Source: Liolophura sinensis (taxonomy: Eukaryota; Mollusca; Polyplacophora; Chitonida; Chitonidae). From it: a DNA stretch of 64,000 bases. Each line of letters opens with the position of its first letter. Position 1 is the first letter of the stretch. The stretch covers positions 85,544,644 to 85,608,643 of the forward strand of contig NC_088295.1 in NCBI RefSeq assembly GCF_032854445.1, in the 5' to 3' direction. The notes below the pieces were generated by a model that saw nothing but the letters and a program-made list of their open reading frames with translations, was not told the DNA's origin and ran no database searches. Of this stretch, positions 1 to 11,939 are shown piece by piece. Made by a program: the position numbers and the translations under genes.

Positions 1-3000
1 TGGCAAATTTAATTGACTGTCAAACTCCCCTGCCTCACTAACCCATGTATGACCAGCTTTAACAGAAACCACATGAGGTAACCATCCGTAATTAGTTTCT
101 GTCTCTTGTAGCGGCTAGAATTTCAAAACATATGTATTAAACCTCTAGAACTACACATGTCGCACATTCAGTGACTCTTATAATACAGTACAACCATTTA
201 TATGCAAGTATGTAACTCATGGAAGGATCATCCAAAATCTAATGAATGCTAAGCTGAAAAACTTCAACCTGATTCAACCTACATTATTTCTTTTTTTTAA
301 CAATTACAAAAAGAGAAAGTCAAAACAAGAGGCAGCTATGTAGAAATCTAAATAAGGTCAGGTGTGCTTAATGAATACAAGCTTCTTCCATTCTACACAC
401 AGTAGAATACAGTTATACAGTATGTATCTACTAAGTATGTTATGAATATATTGGTTGTAACACGGGGCTACATAGGATAAATTAGAGGGGAACACAGGAT
501 GACACAGGGAAAGTAGTGAATAACATGCTGGTTACTAGCATATCTGAAATTGGGTTGTCTAAGGTAGGCCATAATGATAGTTATTATATTGATATTATGC
601 TAGTATAACACTGCTTTCCACTAGATTGTAAAGTCTGAGTGGCAAAATCAATGTTTTGTAGAATTGGCAAGTAAGGTACAGATAATCAATTTTGACTTTT
701 TCCAAAAAATGTTTATTCCAATGAATAATCTTCACAAGTTGAAATAATATGCAGCATGAAGCTATATGCAATTATACCAACCCAGACATATCAAATATCT
801 GTTCCCAAGGCAACATATAGTTATTAAATTTCCCACAGCATCTATCACATATGTAGAATCAGATAAATGTGATCAGTGATCAGGTGCATTATGCCACTCT
901 AGCCTTCAGGTCGGCTATACCTTAATCTTGATAAATCTTGTGGCATTAAATATTGAACACATAAAATACCAATAAGAAAGAAGAAACGGAAGAATTAAGG
1001 TTGTTTTACAAGGCAATATATTACCCAGGGATGCTTCACCCTACTCTGACAGCAGGTCACATGACCTGCTTCTCCGCCAGCCAGTGGTAGATCTGAACAC
1101 CTTCTGGTGGGAATCCGCAATCAATACACTCTGCTTCATCCCACCTTGACACAAATGTCTATCAACCCACTTCTATCTTTTTATTATTTATCCTTTCTTT
1201 CTCCATCCCCATGCCCGTTCGAGAAGGTCTTTTTCTTGACGAGCGCACAGAATCCCACAGGATAAAGCAAATTACTGTCATAGGGGAGATGGGTTGGTGG
1301 TGGGCCTTGGATACACGGGCCTTTCTGGCTGGTTCAACACCCGCAAGACGAGAGGCTTGGTCCAGGAAGGTTCACCACTTTTCCGATTTCTAACTAATAG
1401 TGGGCTTATGGCCTTAAGATATATGCTCAGCCTTGTCACTTCAGACTTTTAATCAATGGAAACTCCAGCCCCCTAGACTGAGAATTCTTCTGTGCCCCGT
1501 GTAAAATGAATCCAAGCGACAAAGCGTAACTGCTAAGAGCGCAGAACACAGCGAGCATGCTGGGGTGTGCATTCATGTGATCTCAGTGCGAGTTCTTCAG
1601 GCTATCTGTATACAGCAATATACTGGATATTAAGCCTATCCATAAAGACACACTGCATCACACATATATCAACGAATGTGTGTACAGTTTAAGGTTCGCA
1701 AAAGTACACATAAAAATACATTCAATTTATGTCAATTCTTTTTTGTCACTTGACTAACCTCAGAAATGAATGTTTATAATTACAGCATACTGAGATATTC
1801 TGAACACATAAAACAACCCCCCCCCCCACCCAACAACAATCACTGTTTATGCAGCATCACCATTTGCATACCATTTCTGTGATGACACCAGTAATCTGAC
1901 TTTCTACATGGATATGCAAGAATAATCGTCACCTTAACTGAAAGGTCAAAGGTAACTCAATAGGCTACTACATTCATATGCACCATAATACAAATATCTT
2001 AAACACACTTTCATAGCCATTTACAGAATCCTTGCCAACATTTTATGTGTGTAAAAATAATGAGTATGGTTGACAAGCAACCAAAACAAACAATCAACAC
2101 AATTAAATAAAAAAGAAAATAAGTAAGATTTTGCTCTTACAGTGCCACTAAGTGGATGTCCACCATTGCAGAAGGCAGTTAAGGTCATGCTAATGCTCCT
2201 ACCCAGTACTGGGGATACCCAGTAGTACCAGAAACCAAGGACAGTTCACTGCCAATCATGGTCAAGCTACCATGCATGTCACACATGTAGCAGATAATAT
2301 GCACTGTATACATCAATCACTGAATCAGGGGAGTCCAAAATACATGGCCAGAGAAATCACTAAGGCAAGGAAAACATAGTAGCGCCTACAGAAGTAAGAC
2401 AGATAGAAAACAAGCCACAGGGCTGTTTATCATAGGTCTCTAAGGATGGCGGACTACTACATTTGTTGGAATTCACTGGTTCCCTCTCTGGAGATCCAGA
2501 GCTGAATACTGTAATACACCTCGGGCTATTTATCATACCTGACTGGGACAGCTGAGCTCTCCTTTGCCTGAAGGTGGTAAAGGCACCCTGTCCAAGACTG
2601 AAACACGCACCCAGCTCACACAGCCTGCCAGATAATGGAACCATAGAGCACAAGCAACAGAGGTGGGTGGTGGTATGTAACACACCCGGCCAGTACACCC
2701 TTTCCTCAGCAACACTGTCCCTGTACACCAGTCCCAGCAGTTGGCAGGCCCTTCGCTACTGGTCCTAAAGCCATCTCTGGCACATCACATAGTAGAGCAA
2801 GAACACGAGCAACACTTCACAATAGCACTGTCCAGATCGCATCTCCAGCCTAGAGTGGAGAATACACTGTCATAGACAGCAGCCAGCCAGCAGCCAAGGA
2901 AACAGGCTGGCCCACTCCTAGTGTAGAGGGGTGTTGGGTGGCCTGCTATTGAATGATTGATACTGGGCATCAGTGGCGGGTCTGATGGAGTGGATGGTCC

Positions 3001-3500
3001 AGTGATCAGACAGGGGCCTTAACCACTCACCTCCACAAATGCTGTATTAACGCTTCACACAATACCAACCAGCCTAAAGCCAACATACAGCGGTATTATT
3101 GATATCATAGATAATTTTCCATCATGTTAAAATATTATTGCGATAAATTTGCTTCTTTATGCAGCAGTGTGGAAGAATTTTTATGGACAGTTGCCCAGAT
3201 TTTATAATATTGTTTTTACATAAACCTCAGCATATCAGACTGTGAAACTAGCATTTGCATTCCAATTATGTTATAAATAACCAAGGAATTTTTGAAAGGC
3301 ATAGCACTAATTGAGAACTGATTGTAGCAGATTTAATGGATTGAGGGAAACGTCATTTTGTTTTATCTGGGCTGGTTCAAGCCCAGTGTACAATAAAATA
3401 AATGCACTATCGAGTTTCTGTCAATAAAAAGCTTGGCAGCCATCACCATCCTTTACTTCCCCTGCATAGCCAATAAATATGCAGGGATTAACAGGGCAGC
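1..3500. other. Noncoding AT-rich DNA, no gene recognised
   Basis: This stretch is plain AT-rich sequence with a C11 run at 1817-1827 and a candidate nuclear-receptor palindrome at 1052-1069. A second possible receptor site, AGGTCA-A-AGGTAA at 1943-1955, resembles a DR1 element with one change. The longest open frame (2360-2728, minus, 122 codons) has no domain I recognise, so I do not call it a gene. Confidence 0.6.
1052..1069. promoter_or_regulatory. Candidate nuclear-receptor IR2 element
   Basis: The 18-bp word GCAGGTCACATGACCTGC is an inverted repeat with 8-bp arms and a 2-bp centre. Each arm contains the half-site AGGTCA (1054-1059, and its complement at 1062-1067), the word bound by many nuclear receptors, which also bind such sites as inverted dimers. 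The match to the half-site is perfect in both arms. Use in vivo is inference: no nearby promoter was identified, and an 8-bp-armed palindrome is expected about once by chance in a window of this size. Confidence 0.35.
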
Positions 3501-6500
3501 CCTACTGTGGGGCCTTTATCATACCATGCCTTAAGCCCAAACTCTGTCACAGCCAGTCAAGTCAGATCATCTAATATTCCAATAACTTGCCATCCCATGT
3601 TCTTCCATTCTCTTTTTTTTAAGGCATTTTCGAGCTGTTTTTCTGGCCTCATGTGACATCATTCATTAAAAATTTGATTTTGTTCCTGAAAGTCTTTGAG
3701 TTTCCCAAATGGCTCTGGAGCATACAGTCAATCGTTCTCTTTCCAAAGGGTCTCTTTTTTCCCTCCTTCTTGGTCAGAAGTTTTGTCTGACAGTCTCTCC
3801 TTTTACACTTCAATTTGATCAGTCTAGCTCAGCGCATGTTCATGGCTGGCTTCATGCCCCTCTTTACGTCGGTCACCCCTGTCAATCCCATCAGCCTCCT
3901 GGACCCACACTTTGGCTGCCAGCTCCTCCAGTCTGTTCGTGTAACCAGCCAAGCAGAATTAACTCAATTTTAGAGCGTGGACTTGGATGCTGCATGTTGA
4001 TCAGCTCTTGTCTCTCCCCTGAACACTCATTTGTCTTTGATGTCCACTATGGTCTAGGCAAAGGCTGCTTATTCCTGGACAATCTTATCCTGCTTCTCCG
4101 ATGACATTATCTCGCGAGCTTTGTGCAGCTCCATCTCTACCTATTACCTGTAATCAGTGAGCAGCCTTTAATTCCGCGACTAATCCAAGCTCTATTGAAA
4201 CTCTCCAGGATGGTGGCCATTGGCTACCAGGGCAAACACTTGACACACAGGCACATTGTTACCACCACCATTCAGTATGGTACCTGTAAGATTGCTATGT
4301 ATGCTCACCTGACCCTGGGGAGAACAGTGACCCACACAACTATTAATGTATAAAGATCACCAGTCCTTTTTATCTTCATGGAAGAGCATGATAAGGTCAC
4401 GTGTCAGTCCATCAAAGACGACAAACCTGTATAAGCCTTCTTCACTATAAAATTGATTCCTGGGTCATGTCAAACATTTCTTACTTCTGTCATCTGATGA
4501 AATACAAAGTTTAGAATCACTGATAACAATACATGCATTCTCACCTGAATGTACTGCGTGGATGATTAATAAAACGATAACCAAATGGATTCCATAAAAG
4601 TGGAAAGAGCACAGGAAGATGTTCTGGCTTATACATGGCCCTAGCATGGTTAACCACGGTGATTACTGAAATATTAAAATAGTTGGCCTCCAGCAAGACA
4701 AACTTGCTCTGCTCAAAGCATCTTCCCATCTGTGCAAGCCGGACGACCACCCATCTGTCAGTCATTAATATAAACAGGACAAGGCTAGAGGCCCATTTCA
4801 CCTGGCACCCTAATTTGTCTTCATTTGGCCTAGAGATAAGACTATTTAGTACTGGTAACTATGGTAAACACAGCTAGCAAGCAGGCCTTTGACTATGCTA
4901 AGCCCTCAGAGATAAACTCTGTCCAGGCGTTACATACCTCATTTCTCAGTATCATGCCACAACTATTACCTGTCCTGCTGCACATGCAGCCCAACAATGC
5001 AGCATGTAGCGTCTGCACCAGGAGTAAATGATAAGCTGGAATACCACCATTAACTCTCTCACACAACTAAAGCCAAACAATCTAATAATGACTGCAGGTT
5101 CAGAGTTTCTAATGTAAACATATTTTTATTTTTGTAATGAAACCTTTATGAACACCTACTTCATGTATATATTCTTGTTTGTGTGGGTAACACTTCCCCT
5201 AGGTTTCTATGGCAAACTTGAATCATTTCTTATTTAACATACTCCTGGTCTATTCTTGCTTCCTTGTCGTTTTTGTCAAGTGCATTATATCTTACAAAAA
5301 AGAAAAAACAATAAGGGTGTTCCCAATCACCTTTTGACCATGCAATGTTTTCACCATTGCCCTGAATCAAAGATGCTGGCTCTATACTCTTTGGCTGCCT
5401 GTAAATCCCACAACTAACAATAATGAATGTGGCACGTGTCTTCAGATAGTATAACTTATGGGTAGTTTAGTAACTTGGTTTCACTAACCAGTGCAATTCT
5501 ATTCCCACAATGATCCCACCGCGGTATTATGGCTGATACACTATCAACGCCGCATCATACCCTAACCACTGTTTTTTTCTATAAAAGACTTCTCCACTGA
5601 CAAAGTATTAAAGAGCTATAGTTCAAATTAAAACGATTAATCTATACATTATTTCAATCTCTTTTTGTGTTGACAACATATTTCTCTTGTGATAATCCAA
5701 AGGACACCAAAACTCACCTGTAAACTAAATGGGGAAATGTTTAAAATATGATCTCCTGTGTTGCCTTAATCCAAGAAACTGGCAAACAGCCCTTGTGTAA
5801 TCATGGTATGATCCATTTACATAACGGTACACTTATTCCAATGCTTAAAGAAATGGTAGTTTGGCTAGCAGGTAACATTTGTTTGCCCCATTCTCTGTTA
5901 TCCGACCAATTAATCTTCATCACTCAGTGACAATCATAGGTAACAAGAAGAGCCATCTGTCAGAAGCTAGCCAATGATACAGGGTTTGGTTGGGGTTTGT
6001 CTAGACTGGGGCTGTCTACAGATTATACATGTAAGGCACCACATGGCATATCTGCCTATGTTCTACAAGTTTCTGGGGCTGGCATCAGATAGAGATCGCA
6101 GATAGCACCAAACAGTTATAATCTGCAGGGAGAGCAATGTGTAATCCAGCTTCTTCTGCCTTCAATACAGCCTTACATCAGGTGATTTTTCAGGTTTTTG
6201 GATCGATTCCACAAAGCATTTAATAACAATAGCCTGATAAAACCTAAAGATTAAACATTATAACTGTATATGGTCCAAAATTCGAACAGTGACAAATTTC
6301 TCTTTCAGATAACTTTTATTAGGGCTTCTAGTTTCAACTCTCCAAGTCCAAAAATAATCATTTCAAACCCAGATTTTGTGTACAATGTGTAAATTAGACA
6401 TGCAGAATATCAAATAAATAATAAAATGGTTCTTAACAAACTGTGTACAATTATGGCCTACGCTAGGATATTTATACTGCAGAGATGAATACTTCAACTG

Positions 6501-9090
6501 GTTTGGGCATGTTCAAGGCTCTGTAAATGACAGCTGATGTACATGTACACAGAACCGTAATAGCTGGCAACCATTTGTCAACTGTGCAATAGAGACTGCA
6601 ACATGTCTTAATTTTTCCTTGAAGACTGTAAGCTATGGACAAGAAGACTGAAATCACCTGCTTCAACCAGAGCTAAGCATAGGAAAATTTTAGGTAAAAC
6701 TACATTCAAAGAACAAAACAGAAAGAAGCAAACCATACACAAGCCAGTCATAGGTACCCAGTGGTTTTGTTTTCTTTACTATTATCTAAATCAGTAAAGA
6801 TCAGTGAACAAAGGAAACAATGACAGGCTTTACCTATCATCCAAATATTAACCATCCACAGAACACTCTGGTGATTACATATCATGACATTCATCTCTCT
6901 CTGGTACTCTTGCATAGGGTGCTTTAAAGGTATTTGAAACTTATGATTGATTCGTGCAAATGGCACAGTTAAAGTTAAAACTTGAGAATATTTTTTCACT
7001 AAATATTTTGGCTTTTTATTTCCATATTTATCCTGTCGGAAAAAACAAATATGCGACATAGGCCCCTGATACCATTCTTCCTTTATCTCTTGAAATAATT
7101 TTGCAAAAAATTTCAATCGAAGTACATGCATGCATTCACATCTGGAGCAATACATCCATCTGTACCACTGAACATTCAATAACTACATGTATTCCCGGCG
7201 AAAAGAATTTCCATCGCCAAACTGTTCTAGAATCATGCAGTTTGTGCTTGTACATGAACATATATCTACTCACCATTCTTTTTCAGCTGTATCACATGTT
7301 TACATGGAACATATTAGGTCACGCATATTATGAAATATTATTATCTAATACTGGCTAAGGTAAATTTCTACAGCTAATGAGCTCCATCCAAAGTTGCCAA
7401 ATCTTTACATGCAGAAAGGTTAAAGAACGAATTTTACCCATGAATGACTAAACTGCACATTTTGTCTGATCCTAAGCATTCTATACACAGTGTATCTCAA
7501 AAATCGGCTGTGGAAGACGGGATGATGTCTAGGACAGCTAACTTAGATCAATTATTAGAACAATGAAAATTTCAGCACCAAAAGTAATATTTTTTATCCC
7601 ACTTATTTGATTTTAGGGTGAAATTTTGGGTTATGTACCAGTACTGTGCATTCACTGGTGAGCCTCACTGCCTGGCAATCACTCGCACTGATATAAAAGT
7701 ACATGATGTATGCAAGAAACACACAACTCCATGTATCAGCGGATGACACAAATACATCAATTGTGCATGATATCTCAATTAATGTCCATTTAATATTTCA
7801 CAGCCAGGTCTGAATAAATTAACCCAATTAAGGAATTAATGAAGTGTGGCAGTGGCACATGTTTGCTTTAGGTCAGAGAGATGTAATCTGACAACTACAT
7901 CTCTGAAAGAGTGTACGTCACCTTATCATGAACTGTCAGAGTCCTGCTCTGCCTTCTGCCAACTCGCCTCCCCTACCATACTAATGCACTGGCCAGCCAC
8001 ACGGACTGCCCAGGGCTACCACAAACTGCACCCTAATTGGGCCGATTAGCAGAATTAGATCCACTCTGTCTAACCAATCAGACAGATTTATTATGCAAAT
8101 TTGTCAAACACTATTCAATTAACAGAAATCATTAATGTCAGCTCTCACTGCATTGTCTATGCATCACTGAAAGTCTATATCATCGTTCCAGCGAAAAAAG
8201 CAGTCCAGACATGACATGTAGCTATTTTATATCAATACCTTAGGTGAAATTTCTGTAGGTATAGGTATAATGTGATCCATCAGTGTTACAGTCTAATCAA
8301 AGCAGCGCCAGTCGGACAGGCACCTCGCCACAACACAACCAACCTCCTACATGTATGTTATCCTTACAGCTTATGAACATTCCCCCAGTTGTTCTGACAC
8401 TAAAGCATAAATAATCAAAATCTAGCTGTCTCTTAACCACATATATTTTGCTGCTCTGCACTCAAGCACTTAAAGATTTTTTTATCTGATTGTTGCTTAA
8501 CTCCATACTCTGGAATTTTTCACTTATATGATGTGAGTCAGTTTCATGGGTGAAGGAAATCAGAGTGCCCAGCATAAACCACTGATCTTTGGCAAGTTAC
8601 TCATGAACTTTCCCACACATGACAAACAGATCTGGACAGCATACTAATGGAAGACAACTGGTTAGACTGCAAAAGGCCCTACCAGTAAATTTGCTCTCCG
8701 CTGCCAGATTTGAAATGTAATTTCCAATAATAAGTCCTGAAATTTTCAGCTCTTGCATATAACTCTTGGCAATTCAGAAAATATGCAGTTCATTGCCTAA
8801 AGTGTACATCTGGACTTTCACCTAAAGCAAGGGCACAAACTCATCACTGCAATGGTTTTCATAGTAATTGTATCGTTTGACAATCTGTATAAATTCCACA
8901 CCATTTCTGTCATGCCATGTACAGAGGCACACTTCATAAACTGCTGACCCCAGCAGTGGCCATTCAGGTCAATGAACACTCCACACCAACACAATACATA
9001 CATTATGGCCATCACTTGGATGCTTTGTCAGAGCTTACATTGATCTGGTCCGACAACCTAAATCACAGCTGCAAGAGTTAACACTGAAGA
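3500..9090. other. Noncoding DNA, no gene recognised
   Basis: Mostly unique AT-rich sequence. Between about 3540 and 4160 the minus strand is purine-rich and reads like a charged coding sequence broken by stops (see findings), but I cannot assign it to a family. The 143-codon open frame at 6748-7179 (minus) has no recognisable domain. TACATGTA palindromes occur near 6026, 6542, 7183 and 8349. Confidence 0.5.
8074..8100 (+). promoter_or_regulatory. CCAAT box and octamer pair
   Basis: CCAATCAG begins at 8074, matching the NF-Y-type CCAAT box, and a perfect octamer ATGCAAAT, the POU-factor site, lies at 8093-8100. The two words are 11 bp apart. Such pairs occur in animal promoters and enhancers, but no TATA box or coding start was found next to them, so function is only suggested. 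Confidence 0.25.
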
Positions 9091-9118
9091 TATTGGGGTT
9101 GGGGTGTAAGGTGAAGGT

Positions 9119-9150
9119 GGGTAGGTTGGGGGTAGGGGGTGTTGGAGGGG
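9119..9150 (+). other. Putative G-quadruplex motif
   Basis: Four G runs of 3, 5, 5 and 4 bases (9119-9121, 9128-9132, 9135-9139, 9147-9150) are separated by loops of 6, 2 and 7 bases. This satisfies the usual G3+N1-7 rule. Two further GGGG runs lie just upstream at 9095-9098 and 9101-9104. It is the only such cluster I noticed in this AT-rich window. Confidence 0.55.
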
Positions 9151-9154
9151 TTGC

Positions 9155-10460
9155 TTCCTGGCTTTTTACCGTTCTCAGTCCTCTGGTCAGATCCACATGT
9201 GTCACCATTAAAGGCCACATTTATTTCACTTGCAGCACACCTCTATCCCTGATAATCACCACATAAAAACCAGCAATACACGCTTAAAGACTGAGTCTTA
9301 CTACCTTACCCCATCATAAATCAACAACAGCTTTTATTCCTCAATTCTACAGTCAGTTTTATCTCTGTTCTTTGTTCATATCAATGATGATGTGTGTCAG
9401 TTCCTTGAATACTCACTATGTTCAAAGATTATAACTAAAGCTAATAAAAAATACCATAAATGGCGACATAGCACAGCAGACACACATTCATTACAACAGC
9501 TAAAACACTTAGACTGTTCCACACAAATTTTGGGAAGTTGAAGTTGTATTCACAGTCCCATACTTAGTCTATATATCACCTATTTGTCCCATACATGACT
9601 AAATAACAGTAACACCACTCAGTGTTTCCACAGGCTACATCATAATTCACATCAGATGACAAGATTACAAGCTTAGGGTCTAACAGGATATAGATGTGTA
9701 AGCCACAGTTTGCTTGTCCAATATAATTGTCATGTAAACTCAAAATAACCATTTTCCTGCATATTCAAATTACACTAATCTATAGCCCAGTATATCAGCA
9801 AGATAGTTGTCACCATCAGCTCAAAATGAGGGAATTTTTTCTTATACATATATCTGCATTATGGCACTGCATACGGCTAATGTCTACATGCAGATTTCTC
9901 AGAGCAAACATCATCCGAATCCAGTATATTGCCAACTTAAAAAATATAGCTCAAAGTATAATTTGTTCCCAAACGCTCACACACAGGAGTAGAAAACGTT
10001 ACCTACATACACTGTTTGAAACACATCTTTAAATTGTTCAGATTTCATGTACTTATCTCAGCTAGAAATGAAAAAATAGATGCAGTTAATGGGAGGTCTG
10101 GAAATTGTCTGTACTCAAACATGATCCCCAAGACACTGATTTAATGCCATTTGGTGATATATTGTGGCCTGTTATTTGCAAAGACCTTGCTCACAAGTGG
10201 GCTAATTGTAGCACAAGACATTAATCATGTGACAACAAAATAGCCCAATCACAAGACCAATCAGAATGTCACGGGATCTAGTTACATTTAAACTTGGGTG
10301 GTCAAAGAGATTTACATGTACAGGCAGCCATATGTCATAATATGTGTGACAAGGTTCTGAGACATAACACAGCTACGGATTGTCACATTTCTCTTTTTTA
10401 TTTCTCTCTCTCTCTATCAAAACCAGCCAGGTGACATGTAGATAACTAGACAATTCTTAC
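9155..10460. other. Noncoding DNA, nothing recognised
   Basis: I see no gene, repeat family or strong motif here apart from a short CT run near 10405-10416. Confidence 0.5.
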
Positions 10461-10463
10461 TTA

Positions 10464-10500
10464 AATATATATGTATATATATATATATACATACATACAT
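10464..10500. repeat. TA / CATA microsatellite
   Basis: An alternating TA tract grades into CATA repeats ending in the palindrome TACATGTA. It directly abuts the dispersed repeat that starts near 10495. Confidence 0.8.
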
Positions 10501-10665
10501 GTAATTGCAGCAGGAATTGGGAATTCACTGATTTTTTTTTCTCACAATGTTAGACCATCTAATGACCAACACACTCATATTTTTACTTTTCCAAAAGGCT
10601 GGTAAAGAAATGTAACATTCTACTTTCAACACTACTAATACCTGTCCCCAAAATCAGAAGAATTA
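10495..10665. repeat. Dispersed repeat R1, copy 1
   Basis: This segment aligns by eye with 60445-60600. Shared words in the same order include CATGTAATT, CTCACA[A/T]TGTTAG, TTTACTTTT, GGAAAGAAAT or its near match, TTTCAA-AC-ACT and ATACCTGTCC. The copies have diverged with small indels. No open frame or inverted ends were seen, so the class (SINE, LINE end or DNA element) is unknown. The orientation is the same in both copies. Confidence 0.5.
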
Positions 10666-10699
10666 GGTTCCCTCCACCTGTGCACACTGATATTTGTCC

Positions 10700-11740
10700 G
10701 TGTTCAACACTGTCAGGATTTCTGATCCATCCAGCGTAACTATATCCCCAATATTATGTAAGACGAGTTAGCGTGAACATTTCAGCTCACTTATTATCCA
10801 CGGTGGCCAGTTTACGGTATTTAGTTCTGCCACATATAAGAGGCAATGGAGACGGGGGCATTGGGTAAACATCTACAGCTACCAGCCAGACCTCACGCAA
10901 TCTATCAACAATCCTGATCAAGCAATGATCCCTTGCAAGATTGAAATTCATAGAGGCGTGAGTCTGGAGGTTTTCTATGGCGTATAATGTCTGACATGCC
11001 CTCAAGTGTTCCAGGTATTTCCATTCACACTCTAACAGCCTCAGTATCACTAACAACTCTTAGATTATGCATCCTCATGAACCAAAGGCTTGGTCATCAG
11101 CAAAAGAAACCTGAAATTCCGAGCAGAACAAAGGTATGGAACTTGACCCGTAAGACTGAGGTAAGACTTGGGTAAGGTTACCCACCCACTAAAAGCCTCA
11201 GTGCATACCTGAGATCTGGTCGCCTTCAGGTGAGTGACAGGTGAGGAGCTTTTGTCCACATCCCGCCAGGTGTGAAGTACCCATAAAATAAGGAGTCAAA
11301 GTACTTAACTTTGACCTTACTGTACCACATGTAAACACTTCATATCTCAACCCACTATCAGCATGGGTGGCCAAGAGGGTACTCCCCGGAGCAAATCAAA
11401 TACAACGCCCTCCATATCTATATCATCACAACAGACTCACTCTCTCCTGAAGAACAACAATCCTTTTTAAGTACAAATTCTTGGTACAAGTTAATAATAA
11501 TAACGAACTATCCATACAAACACTGCTAGAGGTATTAACAGACTTGACTTAACCCCCAAAATATTATGCAAATGTGTTACGTAAAAAAAAATTATACATT
11601 AGCTCAGAAAAATTTTGAAGATGCCTCTTATAATTGGCAATTCCTTTTTGGTAGAAAAAAACTTTTTCCCATTACCAGATGAAACAAAGTCATCGACAAA
11701 AAAAAGGCTAGGACGTGCAAAGAGCGCAAAGAAAAACTAC
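10700..11740. other. Noncoding DNA between two dispersed repeats
   Basis: No gene is recognised. Octamer ATGCAAAT occurs near 11569. At 60 kb the two flanking repeat types lie next to each other, so this 1-kb interval is either an insertion or chance spacing. Confidence 0.4.
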
Positions 11741-11746
11741 ATACTG

Positions 11747-11937
11747 TAATTCTTCAAGAATTTCATGTGTTGACAAGGTGTCTTAAATAACTATGTTTGG
11801 AGGGAATTAATCTGTCTAGACCGACGATAGACAATCAATTTTCTTTCACCTCAATAATTTCTATCTTGGGATGCATAAGCTCTATTTCATGTTGAACATT
11901 TAAATGACAAAAAGCCGAGGAAATAAGGTAATGTACA
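11747..11937. repeat. Small inverted-repeat element M1, diverged copy
   Basis: The left end reads CTGTAATTCTTCAAG and the right end GAGGAAATAAGGTAATG, roughly complementary and matching the ends of the copy at 60605-60826. Internal landmarks GGAGGGAATTA, GACGAT and ATGCATAA also occur in matching order. This copy is older and its inverted ends are eroded. There is no transposase, so it would be a non-autonomous DNA element (MITE-like). Confidence 0.4.
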
Positions 11938-11939
11938 GA

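Noticed and set aside
2360-2728. 122-codon minus-strand open frame
   Set aside because: Overlapped by frames on both strands and without any domain I recognise.
3365-3410. B-box-like word GGTTCAAGCCC followed by an AATAAAATAAA tract
   Set aside because: No A-box upstream and no SINE body; too short to call a SINE relic.
6748-7179. 143-codon minus-strand open frame
   Set aside because: No recognisable motif or conserved pattern; no splice or start context supporting a gene.
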